From: Maea johnstoni | Lineage: Eukaryota > Annelida > Polychaeta > Spionida > Magelonidae | Assembly: GCA_963942565.1 (NCBI GenBank) | Contig: OZ012699.1 | Location: 24,560,599 to 24,624,598 of the forward strand | Reading direction: 5' to 3' | Length of the DNA stretch: 64,000 bases | Shown here: positions 13,092 through 20,622 of the stretch, one piece after another | Layout of the letters: every line of letters starts with the position of its first letter | How positions within the stretch are numbered: the stretch's first letter is position 1 | Translations under genes and position numbers: made by a program | The notes under the pieces: generated by a model | Seen by the model: the letters and a program-made list of their open reading frames with translations, nothing else | Databases searched by the model: none | Told to the model about the DNA's origin: nothing

Positions 13092-14905
13092 TTGTTAGTA
13101 GCAGTAGAAGTAGTAGTAGTATTTGTAGTAGTAGTACATTGTCTTATTTTTTACTTTTAGTGTGCAAGTAGTCCTCTCCATGAGGCAATCAAGGCAGGCC
13201 ATTACACAGTGATGAGGACTCTTATAAAACACGGAGCTGATGTCAATCTGAAGCCAAAGGTAAAAACTCATGACAAACCGAAAAACAAGCAATAACATTT
13301 TGATGTATTTCTATAAAAGGATGTAGATTTCTTTTAACATTTCTTATTTCAGGCTTAGATTTGCCAACCACAAAGCTTAAAAGAGGGAATGCTTGGCACA
13401 CTTTATAATTTCATTTCTTTAAAAAACTGTTGGACTAAGTTCAGCTTCTTGTCAAAAAGCAAGAGCTCTAGAGCTTTACAATATCATCCAATATATCGGT
13501 GTGCTTTTCTAATTTTCCCAGCAGACCTTGAGACCTCAGCAAGTGCTAGTTTAACAACTTAATACTGTTGCTGAAATAAATCAAATAGAATAGATATTTG
13601 AGGGAGATATGTGTCAATACTTCTCCTTTTATTTTATTCTTTCGAAAAATGTTCTCATTTTTAGGGTAAAGACCTATCAGATCAGGGAAAAAAATCCTGA
13701 TCTTACCTCTACTTAACTTACTTATTACTGTATGGCTGTTGTGGAGTTTTTAGAAATGACAGTTATATTTTTTTGTTCTTTTTCACTAAATAATATATAA
13801 GAATGACAAAAAATACATTTTAACAGGTATCCTTAATAAGGCTGTACAAAGTTTCATGTTTGTTTCTATACTCTTTCCAATTCCCTTAATTATAATATTT
13901 CTACTTAAATGACTAAATTGTAACTGGTTAGAGTTGAACCTATTAATGCTCACAGCGGCTAAAGGTAGCCTGACAAATTCCTTTAAATTTAGCAGGCAAA
14001 ACCATATTAAGGAAAACGGGAAGGAGTGATGTTAATCAGAACAATATCAACAACTCTCCTTCAAATATTTCATGATATTATTCTCAGTTTTGAAGTTATT
14101 GTGGAATGTATGTTAGGTCCAGGCAATCTATTAGAACTCATTAACATTAACCCTTATGCTGCTGGTGGTTAATTTTACAAATACAAAATGATGCAAAAAT
14201 CCTGAAAAATGACCGAAACCATGGCAAATGGGTACTCATCTGAAAGTACTCTGCGAGAGCTTTCAAATGAGTACCAACATGATAGGGTTTGGATGGTTTT
14301 CAAAAAAAATTGCGTACTTGTACTTTGGAGGAAAGTAGCCTAAGCATTAGAAGGGTTAATAGGTGAATGAGGAAGGAAACCAGAGCACACTGGGGAGACC
14401 AATGGCTATTCGTGAAACTATCTCACAAATTAAGCACAAATTCACTTGTTGTTTTGTAGGAGAATGAGTTGAGATTTGACTAACATGTTCGCTTTCACAT
14501 ACTTTTTGAACCACCACAAGTATGACTGGATCAATGAAATATATGAACAAATTCTTTTTTATTTAGAATTCCACAACGATGTCCCTGATGCTTCAACACA
14601 AAGGATTCTCTTCTGAAGCCATCCACCTATTATTGAAAGTTGGATACCGATTCTCAGCTGAAGATTTTGTCTCATCAAAAACAGGGAAATATTCCTGTTC
14701 TACACTTGGACATAGACTGGGAGATGTGATATTACAACAACAAGGAAAAGTCCCATTGTTGAGCCAGATTTCTCGGACTCGAATTCGGAAACATTTGAAT
14801 TACTGTCATGGAGGGCGGGGTTTGTTACGGACAGTTTCTCAGTTGCCCCTCCCACCTCTACTGAGGGACTTTCTGTTGCTAAAAGAGGAGCTAGGAACAA
14901 CTTGA
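586..14905 (+). CDS. ASB-like gene 1: ankyrin-repeat and SOCS-box protein (7 exons)
   Basis: Seven exons (586..705, 8389..8487, 9198..9296, 10473..10571, 12308..12406, 13161..13259, 14567..14905) encode about 317 residues. Every junction is AG/GT and phase 0, and exons 2-6 are each exactly 99 nt, one 33-residue ankyrin repeat. The last exon carries a SOCS box: an elongin B/C-binding helix with Leu and Ser at the key BC-box positions and a Cul5-box LPLP motif. In known ASB proteins the ankyrin stack binds substrate and the SOCS box recruits elongin BC, Cul5 and Rbx2, so this is probably a cytosolic ubiquitin-ligase substrate receptor. No signal peptide or membrane segment is visible. The match is to the ASB family; no specific vertebrate ASB orthologue is claimed. 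All exons are open, so the gene looks functional. Confidence 0.88.
800..1077. repeat. 41-bp tandem array of 25-bp palindromes
   Basis: Palindromes TATTTACCGA-(5 nt)-TCGGTAAATA start at 800, 841, 882, 923, 1012 and 1053, with a degenerate one at 964. The period is 41 bp, apart from one 48-bp step. The 16-bp spacers are themselves roughly palindromic around GAATTC, so the array alternates two inverted repeats. It lies in intron 1 of gene 1. Related copies recur at 5118..5173. Confidence 0.92.
1078..1977. other. Intronic spacer, no recognised gene
   Basis: A stretch of intron 1 between the palindrome array and the TIR element. It contains an open frame at 1143..1427 (+) with an ordinary-looking composition but no recognised domain, followed at about 1440 by a GGTAAGGTAAGG donor-like sequence. 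It may be a remnant of the host element of the palindromes; no function is assigned. Confidence 0.3.
1978..4531. mobile_element. TIR-bounded non-autonomous DNA transposon, 2.55 kb
   Basis: The ends are inverted repeats: GGGCTCGATCAAGTTG at 1978 and its complement, 15 of 16 matching, ending at 4531. Both ends are flanked by TTTA (1974..1977 and 4532..4535), a probable target duplication. Inside, the motif TGTGATTCCGTAACA recurs at 2343, 2358, 4112, 4136 and 4503, with a shorter copy at 4335 and a perfect 26-bp palindrome of the same motif at 2527..2552. No transposase ORF is visible. The repeated motif may be a transposase-binding site, so the superfamily is left open. Confidence 0.75.
4532..5117. 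other. Intronic spacer
   Basis: AT-rich intron sequence with no recognised gene. An open frame at 4831..5046 lacks recognisable domains. It may be the right-hand part of an older insertion that split the palindrome array. Confidence 0.3.
5118..5173. repeat. Second patch of the TATTTACCG palindromes
   Basis: A half palindrome (5118..5132) and one full degenerate palindrome (5149..5173) match the 800..1077 array. The pair brackets about 4.0 kb of other sequence. Confidence 0.8.
5334..5397. repeat. (AT)n microsatellite
   Basis: Pure TA dinucleotide run. Confidence 0.97.
5529..5609. repeat. (AT)n microsatellite
   Basis: Pure TA dinucleotide run of about 80 bp. Confidence 0.97.
5651..5793. repeat. 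Long foldback hairpin, 70-bp arms
   Basis: The left arm 5651..5720 and right arm 5724..5793 are inverted complements with about three mismatches and a 3-nt loop. A related copy of the arm end (AACAAGCCAGGCAATAA) appears at 7565..7680, and a shorter direct copy at 5611..5650. This suggests a foldback-type DNA element whose parts bracket 5.6-7.7 kb. Confidence 0.88.
5938..6107 (-). pseudogene. Crypton-type tyrosine recombinase (DUF3504) fragment
   Basis: The - strand reads GCEYVREYCREKG, FEKLDPKKLHELLELFYVDL and RKKDGELYKSSAF in one frame. The E-L-L-x-x-F-Y-x-D-x-R-K-K-D-G-E-x-Y-x-x-S-S pattern is typical of the N-terminal part of Crypton-derived recombinase genes (KCTD1/ZMYM-associated DUF3504). 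Only about 55 residues are recognisable and an in-frame stop precedes them, so this is a decayed transposon fragment in intron 1. Confidence 0.6.
6520..7080 (-). repeat. Dispersed repeat family R1, partly tandem, reverse orientation
   Basis: Two to three copies of a block beginning at a CGCAACTGATTTTGACGAGA sequence (6660, 6898, 7030) follow a terminus (about 6527..6560) containing GGAAGCGAGCGAAGCTTTGG. The reverse complement aligns with 19480..19817 and its copies, for example through TCAATTGTAATGCAGTTTAGA-like and CTGCCACGGCGTTGGCC-like segments. It is therefore one family inserted in both orientations. Confidence 0.7.
7081..7560. other. Intronic spacer
   Basis: No gene seen. The sequence is moderately GC-rich near 7090..7300, with a short inverted repeat around 7270..7292 (CGAAAGGCC-TAC-GGCCTTTCG). 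It is probably transposon-derived. Confidence 0.35.
7834..7975. repeat. Imperfect foldback hairpin
   Basis: A GGTATAATAAAACAAATATGAC-like left end is mirrored by GTCATATTTGTATATTATTATACC at the right, with a further inverted match around GGAACAG/GTTCCATCATG. It resembles the neighbouring hairpin at 8140..8280 in its flanks (both follow ATTTTACCAAATTGGGGTTTG), so the two are copies of one foldback family. Confidence 0.65.
8140..8280. repeat. Foldback hairpin, about 65-bp arms
   Basis: The left arm starting AAATATGCCATGCCAGTGTG at 8140 is complementary, with few mismatches, to the right arm ending at 8280. The loop is about 15 nt, near 8203..8218. Open frames on both strands here are a by-product of the palindrome. 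Confidence 0.9.
8389..8487 (+). CDS. Gene 1 exon 2 (ankyrin repeat)
   Basis: The acceptor TTTTCCAG and donor GTTAGA bound 33 codons. They encode YEGTLLQEAVGNGNVAMV then KLLLQANADVNSANK, a standard ankyrin helix-turn-helix with the A-D-V-N hairpin. The paralogous exons at 26412 and 57494 are nearly identical. An 18-bp tandem triplet lies just upstream (about 8332..8376). Confidence 0.9.
9009..9165 (+). pseudogene. Two partial copies of the 5' end of gene 1 exon 3
   Basis: Two copies (about 9021..9057 and 9125..9162) of the exon 3 start, with its acceptor-side sequence, read GGAAGGTA(T/G)ATGTGCTCTG and continue as CTCATCGCATCA. Each is joined to ATTGTTGTTTT repeats. They stop after about 12 codons and lack a donor, so they are aborted tandem copies of the exon 3 acceptor region. 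A similar remnant lies in gene 2 at about 29870..29902. Confidence 0.7.
9198..9296 (+). CDS. Gene 1 exon 3 (ankyrin repeat)
   Basis: The acceptor TTTTTTTAG and donor GTGAGC bound 33 codons. They encode EGRCALHIAARLGHCEMV then DELLKAKVKVNKQTM. The usual G-A-D-V-N is K-V-K-V-N, so the hairpin is slightly off consensus. Confidence 0.88.
9297..10472 (+). other. Gene 1 intron 3
   Basis: AT-rich intron with no recognised gene or element. Short open frames at about 9689..9982 on both strands have no domain similarity. Confidence 0.6.
10473..10571 (+). CDS. Gene 1 exon 4 (ankyrin repeat)
   Basis: The acceptor TTTTCACAG and donor GTGAGT bound 33 codons, DGRGSLHVASWRGHDAIV then QKLIQAGADVNLRDQ. This exon is the ancestor type of the cassette array expanded in gene 2. 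Confidence 0.92.
10604..11290. repeat. Complex (AAT)n/(ACT)n/(GAT)n microsatellite, about 690 bp
   Basis: A trinucleotide-periodic tract of AAT, GAT and ACT units. It yields long poly-Ile or poly-Asn/Asp open frames on both strands that are artefacts of composition. Confidence 0.95.
11352..11826. mobile_element. MITE-like element rich in ATCGAATCGA motifs
   Basis: The segment contains many CGAATCGAA-type subrepeats. Its ends carry related inverted sequences: GGGATATCATCGTTAG on the left, and ATATCAATGACATCACTA on the right with another near 11700. Boundaries and target duplication are not clear. Confidence 0.45.
11934..12279. mobile_element. hAT-like MITE, 346 bp
   Basis: The left end CAGGCCTCGACGCTAAC is inverted at the right end as GTTACCCTTAGCGTCGAGCCCTG. 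The interior has mirrored ACTGGTCCTG/TAGGACCAGT modules. GATAG flanks both ends (11929..11933 and 12280..12284). The CAGG...CCTG termini suggest hAT. It lies in intron 4, just before the exon 5 acceptor. Confidence 0.7.
12308..12406 (+). CDS. Gene 1 exon 5 (ankyrin repeat)
   Basis: The acceptor TTTCTAG and donor GTAACA bound 33 codons, DGTTALHWAAKLNSKDSV then EALIESGARVNARDK. In gene 2 only the 3' half of this exon survives, as a tandem repeat. Confidence 0.9.
12895..13137. repeat. (ATT)n/(AGT)n microsatellite
   Basis: Trinucleotide tract immediately upstream of exon 6. The orthologous tract in gene 2 intron (38030..38622) is longer. Confidence 0.95.
13161..13259 (+). CDS. Gene 1 exon 6 (ankyrin repeat)
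   Basis: The acceptor TTACTTTTAG and donor GTAAAA bound 33 codons, CASSPLHEAIKAGHYTVM then RTLIKHGADVNLKPK. Confidence 0.9.
14151..14355. mobile_element. piggyBac-like MITE, 205 bp
   Basis: The element begins CCCTTATGCTGC and ends GCATTAGAAGGG, and is flanked exactly by TTAA on both sides (14147..14150 and 14356..14359). TTAA targets with CCCT termini are the piggyBac signature. A diverged relative is at about 28848..29045. Confidence 0.72.
14567..14905 (+). CDS. Gene 1 exon 7 (degenerate ankyrin repeat plus SOCS box)
   Basis: The acceptor TTTATTTAG opens 112 codons and TGA. Residues 5-38 of the exon form a weak ankyrin-like helix pair (HKGFSSEAIHLLLKVGY). Residues 62-104 form the SOCS box: PLLSQISRTRIRKHL is the elongin BC helix, and SQLPLPPLLRDFLLL holds the Cul5-type LPLP. 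The usual BC-box Cys is Ser. The gene 2 copy at 39914 is about 87% identical with every SOCS landmark kept, which suggests purifying selection on this part. Confidence 0.92.
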   Translation, partial: NSTTMSLMLQHKGFSSEAIHLLLKVGYRFSAEDFVSSKTGKYSCSTLGHRLGDVILQQQGKVPLLSQISRTRIRKHLNYCHGGRGLLRTVSQLPLPPLLRDFLLLKEELGTT

Positions 14906-15656
14906 TGACACAGTAGTTCTGTACTCACCTTGATTTGATGCAGTACTGGTTTTCAATTCCTGCACTAAATGTGGGGACAGACCAGGCATAATTTATGACT
15001 GCACACCAGATTGCCGCCCAATATCATGGATGTGACCACATGCCACTGTCACTTTTTGGGGCTTGGAAGTGCTACCCAAGCTTTTGATATGCAGTTACGT
15101 GGGTCATATATATCCTTAGCCTATTTTCTCTCGAGATGTTATCCGAGGACGTGTGTATACCCAGTCGCTGACAGACATATGGATGACTGGTGCAGAAATC
15201 AAATGTCTTCACTGTAGGTCAAAAATGGACTACTTTTATGCTGTCTATTTTCTTAGAACATAAATAGCTGAGGAAATGACAGAAAGAGAGTGACAGAGAG
15301 AGAAACCAATTTGAGGCGTCATTCCCAGATGTGAAATTAATTTTTATTAAAATGATGAATCGTGAGTATCAAACAGTTGATAGTAGATGGAGAAAGTTAC
15401 CAACAAACCTGAGTTACTGACAATTTCCTTGCATGCTTTGAGCTGGACTCGATCGTTGTGAGAGAAGGGAGACTGCAAGTATTTATAGTGAACTGCTTTA
15501 GACAGCTTTAGCATAGAGGCTTACAGAACAATGTGTGCAGCTAAAGAGATCCAACAATTCTCCAAGTCTTACAGCACTGACATATTGAAGACTTTCTTTC
15601 TGTTATATTCAGAAATATTGAGGTTAATAGTCAGCGTCTCGGCCTATTGAGGAATT
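14906..15656 (+). other. Gene 1 3' flank
   Basis: Noncoding sequence homologous to the gene 2 3' flank (40253..40907), including a GAGAGA-rich patch and the module starting CAGCTTTAGCATAGAGGC at about 15506 that begins every duplicated block. No clear polyadenylation site is assigned. Confidence 0.5.
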
Positions 15657-15678
15657 TATATATATATATATATTTATG

Positions 15679-15740
<62 letters not shown>
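15657..15740. repeat. (AT)n microsatellite
   Basis: TA run flanked on the right by ATAACCTAGATGCAG, the same flank as the B and C tracts. Confidence 0.95.
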
Positions 15741-15741
<1 letters not shown>

Positions 15742-16235
15742 CCTAGATGCAGTATTACACATATTAGATTTCTTGCACCATATTATGTTACTTTTCGCTA
15801 GTAAACTTTAAATATCCTCATTTACTTGTAGTGATTCTTGTTGCTGCGTCCACAAACTGTTTATGGCAGCTTGAACATATAATACGATAGGTAACATTAT
15901 TGGTAGCACATTTTAACAGCAACTGTATCTTATCAATTTTTGTTGAAACAGATATGAATAATTATGCAAATAAATACTCAATTTCATGTAAAGTGTTCTT
16001 TTGTTATGCTTAACAAAAGCGAATGAAAAAATGCAAGTCTGTTTATATGGAATGAACACATTTTGAGCCCAAATGCTGTATTCCCAATTTACAATTTTCT
16101 CATTTAAATGATCTCATACTCTACCAGCTCTGTCGCTCAACATGGCCTAGGACAAAAAGCAATAGAAGGGAGTGTCCCTTGATTATTCTTAGGACAGCAA
16201 ATGTCATTTAGAAAACTCCATGCACGGCAGATTGG

Positions 16236-16440
16236 CGTGATGTGATGAGAGCTAGTGCTAATAATACACCCCAAAACCTCCAGATGGCAGCACCTGCTGT
16301 GGTGAGGGCTAGTACTGATAGTAAACCCCACATCCACCAGATGGCAGCACCTGCTGTGGTGAGAGCTAGTGCTGATAATATACCCCACATCCGCCAGATG
16401 GCAGCATATGCTGTGGTGAGAGCTAGTGGAGATAATATAC
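16236..16440 (+). promoter_or_regulatory. 57-bp minisatellite of CTCF-like sites, block A left part
   Basis: The 57-bp unit contains CC(A/G)CCAGATGGCAGC. The 15-mer fits the CTCF core consensus CCASYAGRKGGCRSY, exactly when the third base is A and with one change when it is G. Strong sites are at 16334..16348 and 16391..16405, with a weaker one near 16277. All are in + orientation. The array is cut by a MITE at 16441. The unit is a multiple of three, so open frames run through it on both strands; I read these as incidental. Confidence 0.75.
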
Positions 16441-16903
16441 GGGCACTCAGGTACAGAGGGAAGCCGCACCCCTGTTACATATTTCCCGGAAGAAGGGGTC
16501 TTTTTTGAGACCTCCGCATGTCCGAGATGTTGTAAACGAAGGGTACATTTTTGTACCCAGTTACGAAGTATGCAGGCTGAAAATCCCCTTACAATCCATG
16601 AAATATATGCGGCTCTGACGCCGAGTGACTTCTGAAGTGACTGGTCTTACAAGTTTGCTGCCGCCACTTGCTGCCGCTGAAAAGGCAGAGGATTATAAAA
16701 TATAAAGTTCAAATACGTGTTCCCGTTCATCCAATGTCAGTGTTTTGATAAGAGAAGGGGTGTTTATTTAGTGGAAAAAGTCAGCGTTTTTATTGAAATA
16801 AGGGTGCTTTTTTTAGCCAGAAATCAGTGCTTTAGGGGTATTTTTTTATTTTGATAACGAGCGTATGCGCCCCTGTAAATACCAGAGTGCGCCCACTCCC
16901 GGG
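16441..16903 (+). mobile_element. MITE-G inserted in the minisatellite (block A)
   Basis: A 463-bp element with termini of the form (C)GGGGGCACTYRGGTA and its complement. It is flanked by AATATAC at 16434..16440 and 16904..16910, a 7-bp duplication of minisatellite sequence. Homologues are at 42291..42751, 48178..48629 and, inverted, 20908..21382 and 52684..53156. Confidence 0.82.
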
Positions 16904-17664
16904 AATATACCTTACAGCTGCCAAATGACAGCACCTGCTGTGGTGAGGGCTAGTGCTGATAATATACCCCTAATCCGCCAGATGGCAGCACCTGCTGTGT
17001 TGAGAGCTTGTGCTTATAATATACCCCACATCCACCAGATGGCAGCACCTGCTGTGTTGAGAGCTTGTGCTTATAATATACCCCACATCCGCCAGATGGC
17101 AGCACCTGCTGTGGTGAGGGCTAGTGCTGATAACATACCCCTAATCCGCCAGATGGCAGCACCTGCTGTGTTGAGAGCTTGTGCTTATAATATACCCCAT
17201 ATCCGCCAGATGGCAGCACCTGCTGTGTTGAGAGCTTGTGCTTATAATATACCCCACATCCACCAGATGGCAGCACCTGCTGTGGTAAGAGCTAGTGCTG
17301 ATGATATACCCTACATCCGCCAGATGGCAGCACCTGCTGTGGTGAGAGCTAGTGCTGATGATATACCCCACATCCGCCAGATGGCAGCACCTGCTGTGGT
17401 GAAAGCTAGTTCTGATGATATACCCCACATCCGCCAGATGGCAGCACCTGCTGTGGTAAGAGCTTGTGCTGATGATATACCCCACATCCGCCAGATGGCA
17501 GCACCGGTTGTGGTGAGAGCTAGTGCTGATAATATACCCCACATCTGCCAGATGGCAGCACATGCCGCGGTGAGAGCAAGTGCAGATAATATACCCCACA
17601 TCCGCCAGATGGCAGCACTTGCAGTGGTGAGAGCAAGTGCAGATAATGCACATCTGTTATATGG
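16904..17664 (+). promoter_or_regulatory. 57-bp minisatellite of CTCF-like sites, block A main part
   Basis: About 13 units in head-to-tail order. Eleven carry an intact CC(A/G)CCAGATGGCAGC, all on the + strand and 57 bp apart (about 16975 to 17488, then 17602). Edge units are decayed. Each unit also holds a CACCTG E-box next to the core. The array lies 2.8 kb upstream of the gene 2 start codon. Confidence 0.78.
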
Positions 17665-17850
17665 CAACCCTAAGACTAGCACTAACCCTAACTCTGGACC
17701 TGATTCCTAACCCTTAACCTAGGATTAGATTTAGGGTTATGAATCAGGTCCAGGGTTAGGTTTAGGGTTACCTTACCCTAACACTTACCCTAACCTTAAC
17801 CCTGGACCTGATTCCTAACCCTAATCCTAACCCTAGTTTTAAGTTAGGGT
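17665..17850. repeat. Telomere-like inverted repeat
   Basis: Degenerate CCCTAA units interspersed with CTGGACCTGATTCCTAACCC are followed by their inverted complement (GGGTTATGAATCAGGTCCAG) and then again by the forward form. The structure is a foldback of TTAGGG-like sequence. Copies are at about 43290..43460 and 49452..49622. Confidence 0.8.
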
Positions 17851-17924
17851 ATTCCAAGCTACTTGACCTCCTTGCTGAGGACTGCGCGGATAAAGAGTCT
17901 ACCGAGAGCACATGCAGATTATGT

Positions 17925-18355
17925 CATTACAGGAAATGTTCACACTGCCTACCGTCCCCCAGACTCAACTTGTGGAGTCTGGCGGAGGCAAGCACACTGA
18001 GATACAGCCGTGCTTCCTGTTTAGTCGCCACCCTCTGTGTTCTCCCTTCGCTCCGTTGATCCGGGTCAAGTTCCTCCCTTGGGAACGCTGCCTCTGACCC
18101 GGACGTTCTGGTTGTTATGTGTATTGGAAGGGGTGTCAACACAAGGAGTGACAGCTTTACAGATTTCCACTTATTGAAGAAGATTGAGTATAAAAGCAGT
18201 TTAATTGGAAATGACTACCAAACAGTGGGATGCTTAGGCAAGGAAGTATATAATACAACGGCTTACAGCTTAATATATGATTTCAGCGTGTTTTTGAGGG
18301 TTGAAAGTTGTATCTAGTGACATTCAGAAGTTCTATGTGACCATTTCCTGTCATG
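17925..18355 (+). mobile_element. MITE family T copy 1, block A
   Basis: The 14-bp terminal repeats are CATTACAGGAAATG at 17925 and CATTTCCTGTCATG ending at 18355. The interior is alignable with the second copy at 18801..19229, including a TATAAAA-like stretch near 18187. CTCF-like minisatellite sequence resumes directly after it. Confidence 0.72.
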
Positions 18356-18446
18356 GTACCCCACATCCGCTAGATGGCAGCACTTGTGTGGTGAGAGCAA
18401 GTGCAGATAATGTACCCCACATCCGCCGGATGGCAGCTGTGTTGAG
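18356..18446 (+). promoter_or_regulatory. Residual CTCF-like minisatellite units, block A
   Basis: Two units follow MITE copy 1. The site CCGCTAGATGGCAGC near 18367 fits the CTCF core well; the second (CCGCCGGATGGCAGC) has one disfavoured base. Confidence 0.65.
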
Positions 18447-18454
18447 GTCTACAG

Positions 18455-18777
18455 GCTACAAAGGCCATTGCTATTATATTGCTTGCGTAGAATTGTCCAA
18501 TCAGAATTGTAGCATGTGACCGTTCATTAAATCCCCATAACGCTCTACCTGCCAAGGCTTCATAGCTCAGTCACTTTCATGATTCATGTTTACAATATTT
18601 AAATTAAGCTCAAATCATCTCTTTGTTGATAGCTAAAATATGGAACATATCTTTCAAAACAAAAGTTTTCTTTCGGAAGAAAAAAGGTAAAAGACTTAAA
18701 TTTTTGAATTTTCTGTAGCAATCAAAAATCATCCAAAACTTCTTGCTCGCTTCCAATTAGTGCCAGCATCATACAGT
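18455..18777 (+). repeat. Dispersed repeat family R2
   Basis: About 320 bp, alignable with 24935..25249 and with the B and C copies. It ends in a module (ATCATCCAAA-CTTC-CTCGCTTCC and then GCCAGCATCATA) that R1 copies also carry at their 3' end. Confidence 0.72.
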
Positions 18778-18800
18778 ATTAGTGAGCTGTAGCTAGTGGC

Positions 18801-19229
18801 CATTACAGGAAATGCGCACACAACTACCGTCCCTGCCACTACACTTGTGTAGTGGCAGGGACTGTATACTGTGCCGGCACACTGTGGATCCGCTGTGCTT
18901 CCTGTCGTTCTCTCTCCCTAGAGAACGCTATCTATCTGACAGGTACTAGCCGTGCAAGTCCTTATCTTAATGGGTCAAATGCAGTCAGCTGTGGCAGTAT
19001 AGTAGGGGTGTTGACGCAAGAATAGACAGCCTTTAAGATTTCCACCTGCAGTGGAAAATTGAGTACAAAAGCGGTTTTAATGGAAATAACTTTAAAAAGT
19101 GTGATATTGATGTAAGGAAGTATATAATACACCGGCTTGCAGCTTTGTATAGGAGTTTAAGCGTGCTCTTGAGGGTGAAAGTTGTAACTAGTCACTTTAA
19201 AAAGTTCTATGTGACCATTTCCTGTCATG
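18801..19229 (+). mobile_element. MITE family T copy 2, block A
   Basis: The same 14-bp terminal repeats as copy 1. It contains a perfect hairpin at 18829..18862 with two 16-nt arms starting GTCCCTGCCACTACAC around a 2-nt loop. Block B and C counterparts keep the hairpin at 44442..44475 and 50605..50638. Confidence 0.72.
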
Positions 19230-19479
19230 GCACGAAGTGGCTCGAGTTGCTCTCGAGCATCCAAGTAACACGTGTGTACCTAAAAGTGAGGGGAACTAAA
19301 TCAACAAGATCTACAATATATAAATCTATTCAGTATCTGTACCAGTAAAGTTTCTTTTGACTGACCGGATGTCTGTTCGTCTTTTTGGTGCATCACGCGG
19401 GTGCAACATTCTGGGAATCCTGGGAATTAGTAGCGTCATCTACCTGCAACCTGGTGAACTAGACGCATGATCACGCAAC

Positions 19480-19817
19480 ACGCGGAACTAAGCAACAAAT
19501 GCTCGCATGCAATAAATGATCCCGCGACATCTTGGTCATAGTAGCGGGAAAAGCTGCCACGGCGTTGGCCTCTATGTTCACGGTAAAACTAAATTACTCG
19601 CCTTTCCATGGGTCAATTGTAATGCAGTTTAGATCGTTAGAACTAGCCTTTTTATTCTCTTTTAAATCTTTTGCAAAATGAGGATTTTATGACAGGTTTA
19701 AATCGTAATATTTTGTATGCCAATAATTTTTAGTAAGATCTATAAGATTAATCTTTTGGTCATAACGAAAAAAATAATCATTCGAAACTTCACGCTCGCT
19801 TCCTAACATCATATAAA
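19480..19817 (+). repeat. Dispersed repeat family R1, forward copy
   Basis: This is the reverse complement of the 6520..7080 copies. It ends with TTCACGCTCGCTTCCTAACATCATATAAA. The same copy is present in blocks B (about 45095..45428) and C (about 51255..51587). Confidence 0.7.
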
Positions 19818-20329
19818 TAGAGTTTTTATTTCTACTAGCATAGTCAGTTGTTATAACCAAGTGGGCTTGCCGGGGCAGACCCTATACCCCCATTGCGTAT
19901 ATCTGGGTGCATTCTGGTAACAGAGTCGGGGGACAACTGTACCTGAAATGTTAAAATCTGTCCTTCCTAAATTTCTACCTCGTTGCCAAATTTTCTTCAT
20001 ACCTGACTGCACTAGGCTGGCTAATGTGAGCTAGCAATACCGCCAATACGTGCTGCTATTTATAGTTTTTATGAGCTCATTTATAACGGAGCCGTCGCTT
20101 CAGCCAGCAAGGAGTCAATTCAATAAATGTAAGTCGGCAAATGCGGCGGGTCCCAAGACAATTTACAAACACAATTGTGAACATATTTCGCAAATCAATC
20201 ACCCTGAACTACTGTTTTCCATGTCAAAAGTATTTATCTAGTATTTGATGAGTATATTTTTTATCAACAGAGATATTTTCAAACCTGTTTTGCATTTTTT
20301 TGCTATAAGAATCGTGTTCCTAATTGCAA

Positions 20330-20493
20330 AACAACAGAAAACAATGCTGCCGTTCACACCTGCACCATCGTGACAGTAAGACCTCCAGTTAAAAAACAAC
20401 TTTATATAAACTGGGTCGTGAGCGAACTAGCAAAGAATGCGGAAGTAATGAAGGCTTGCATCTACTGCGTTGTACACCTCTAATAATCTGGCC
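20330..20493 (+). promoter_or_regulatory. Gene 2 promoter and 5' UTR with TATA box
   Basis: TTTATATAAA at 20401..20410 lies 84 bp upstream of the start codon, which would place transcription start near 20435. The segment is almost unchanged in B (TATA at 46014..46023) and C (52174..52183). The Kozak context is GGCCATGG. Confidence 0.6.
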
Positions 20494-20622
20494 ATGGCTT
20501 CGCAACAGGATGATGAGGATCGTCGTCCTGCCCACCAGTTGAAGTTGGCAGTGTCATCAGGCGATGTGGAGACGGCCAGGAGGCTGATCGAGGGCGGTAT
20601 CGATTTTAATGATACATCTTGG
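20494..20622 (+). CDS. Gene 2 exon 1 (block A version)
   Basis: 43 codons: MASQQDDEDRRPAHQLKLAV, then SSGDVETARRLIEGGIDFND and TSW, with donor GTCAGT at 20623. Compared with the block C exon it has four base changes, all altering the protein. Confidence 0.85.

Noticed and set aside
16865-17710. 281-codon open frame (and - strand frames) with a 19-residue repeat QMAAPAVVRASADNIPHIR
   Set aside because: The 57-bp unit is a multiple of three without stops on either strand, so long frames arise automatically. Copies in B and C are broken by in-frame TGA, and the conserved part is the DNA motif rather than the peptide.
20050-20241. 63-codon frame upstream of exon 1, identical in block B
   Set aside because: Lies in promoter-proximal noncoding sequence shared by recent duplication, with no domain.
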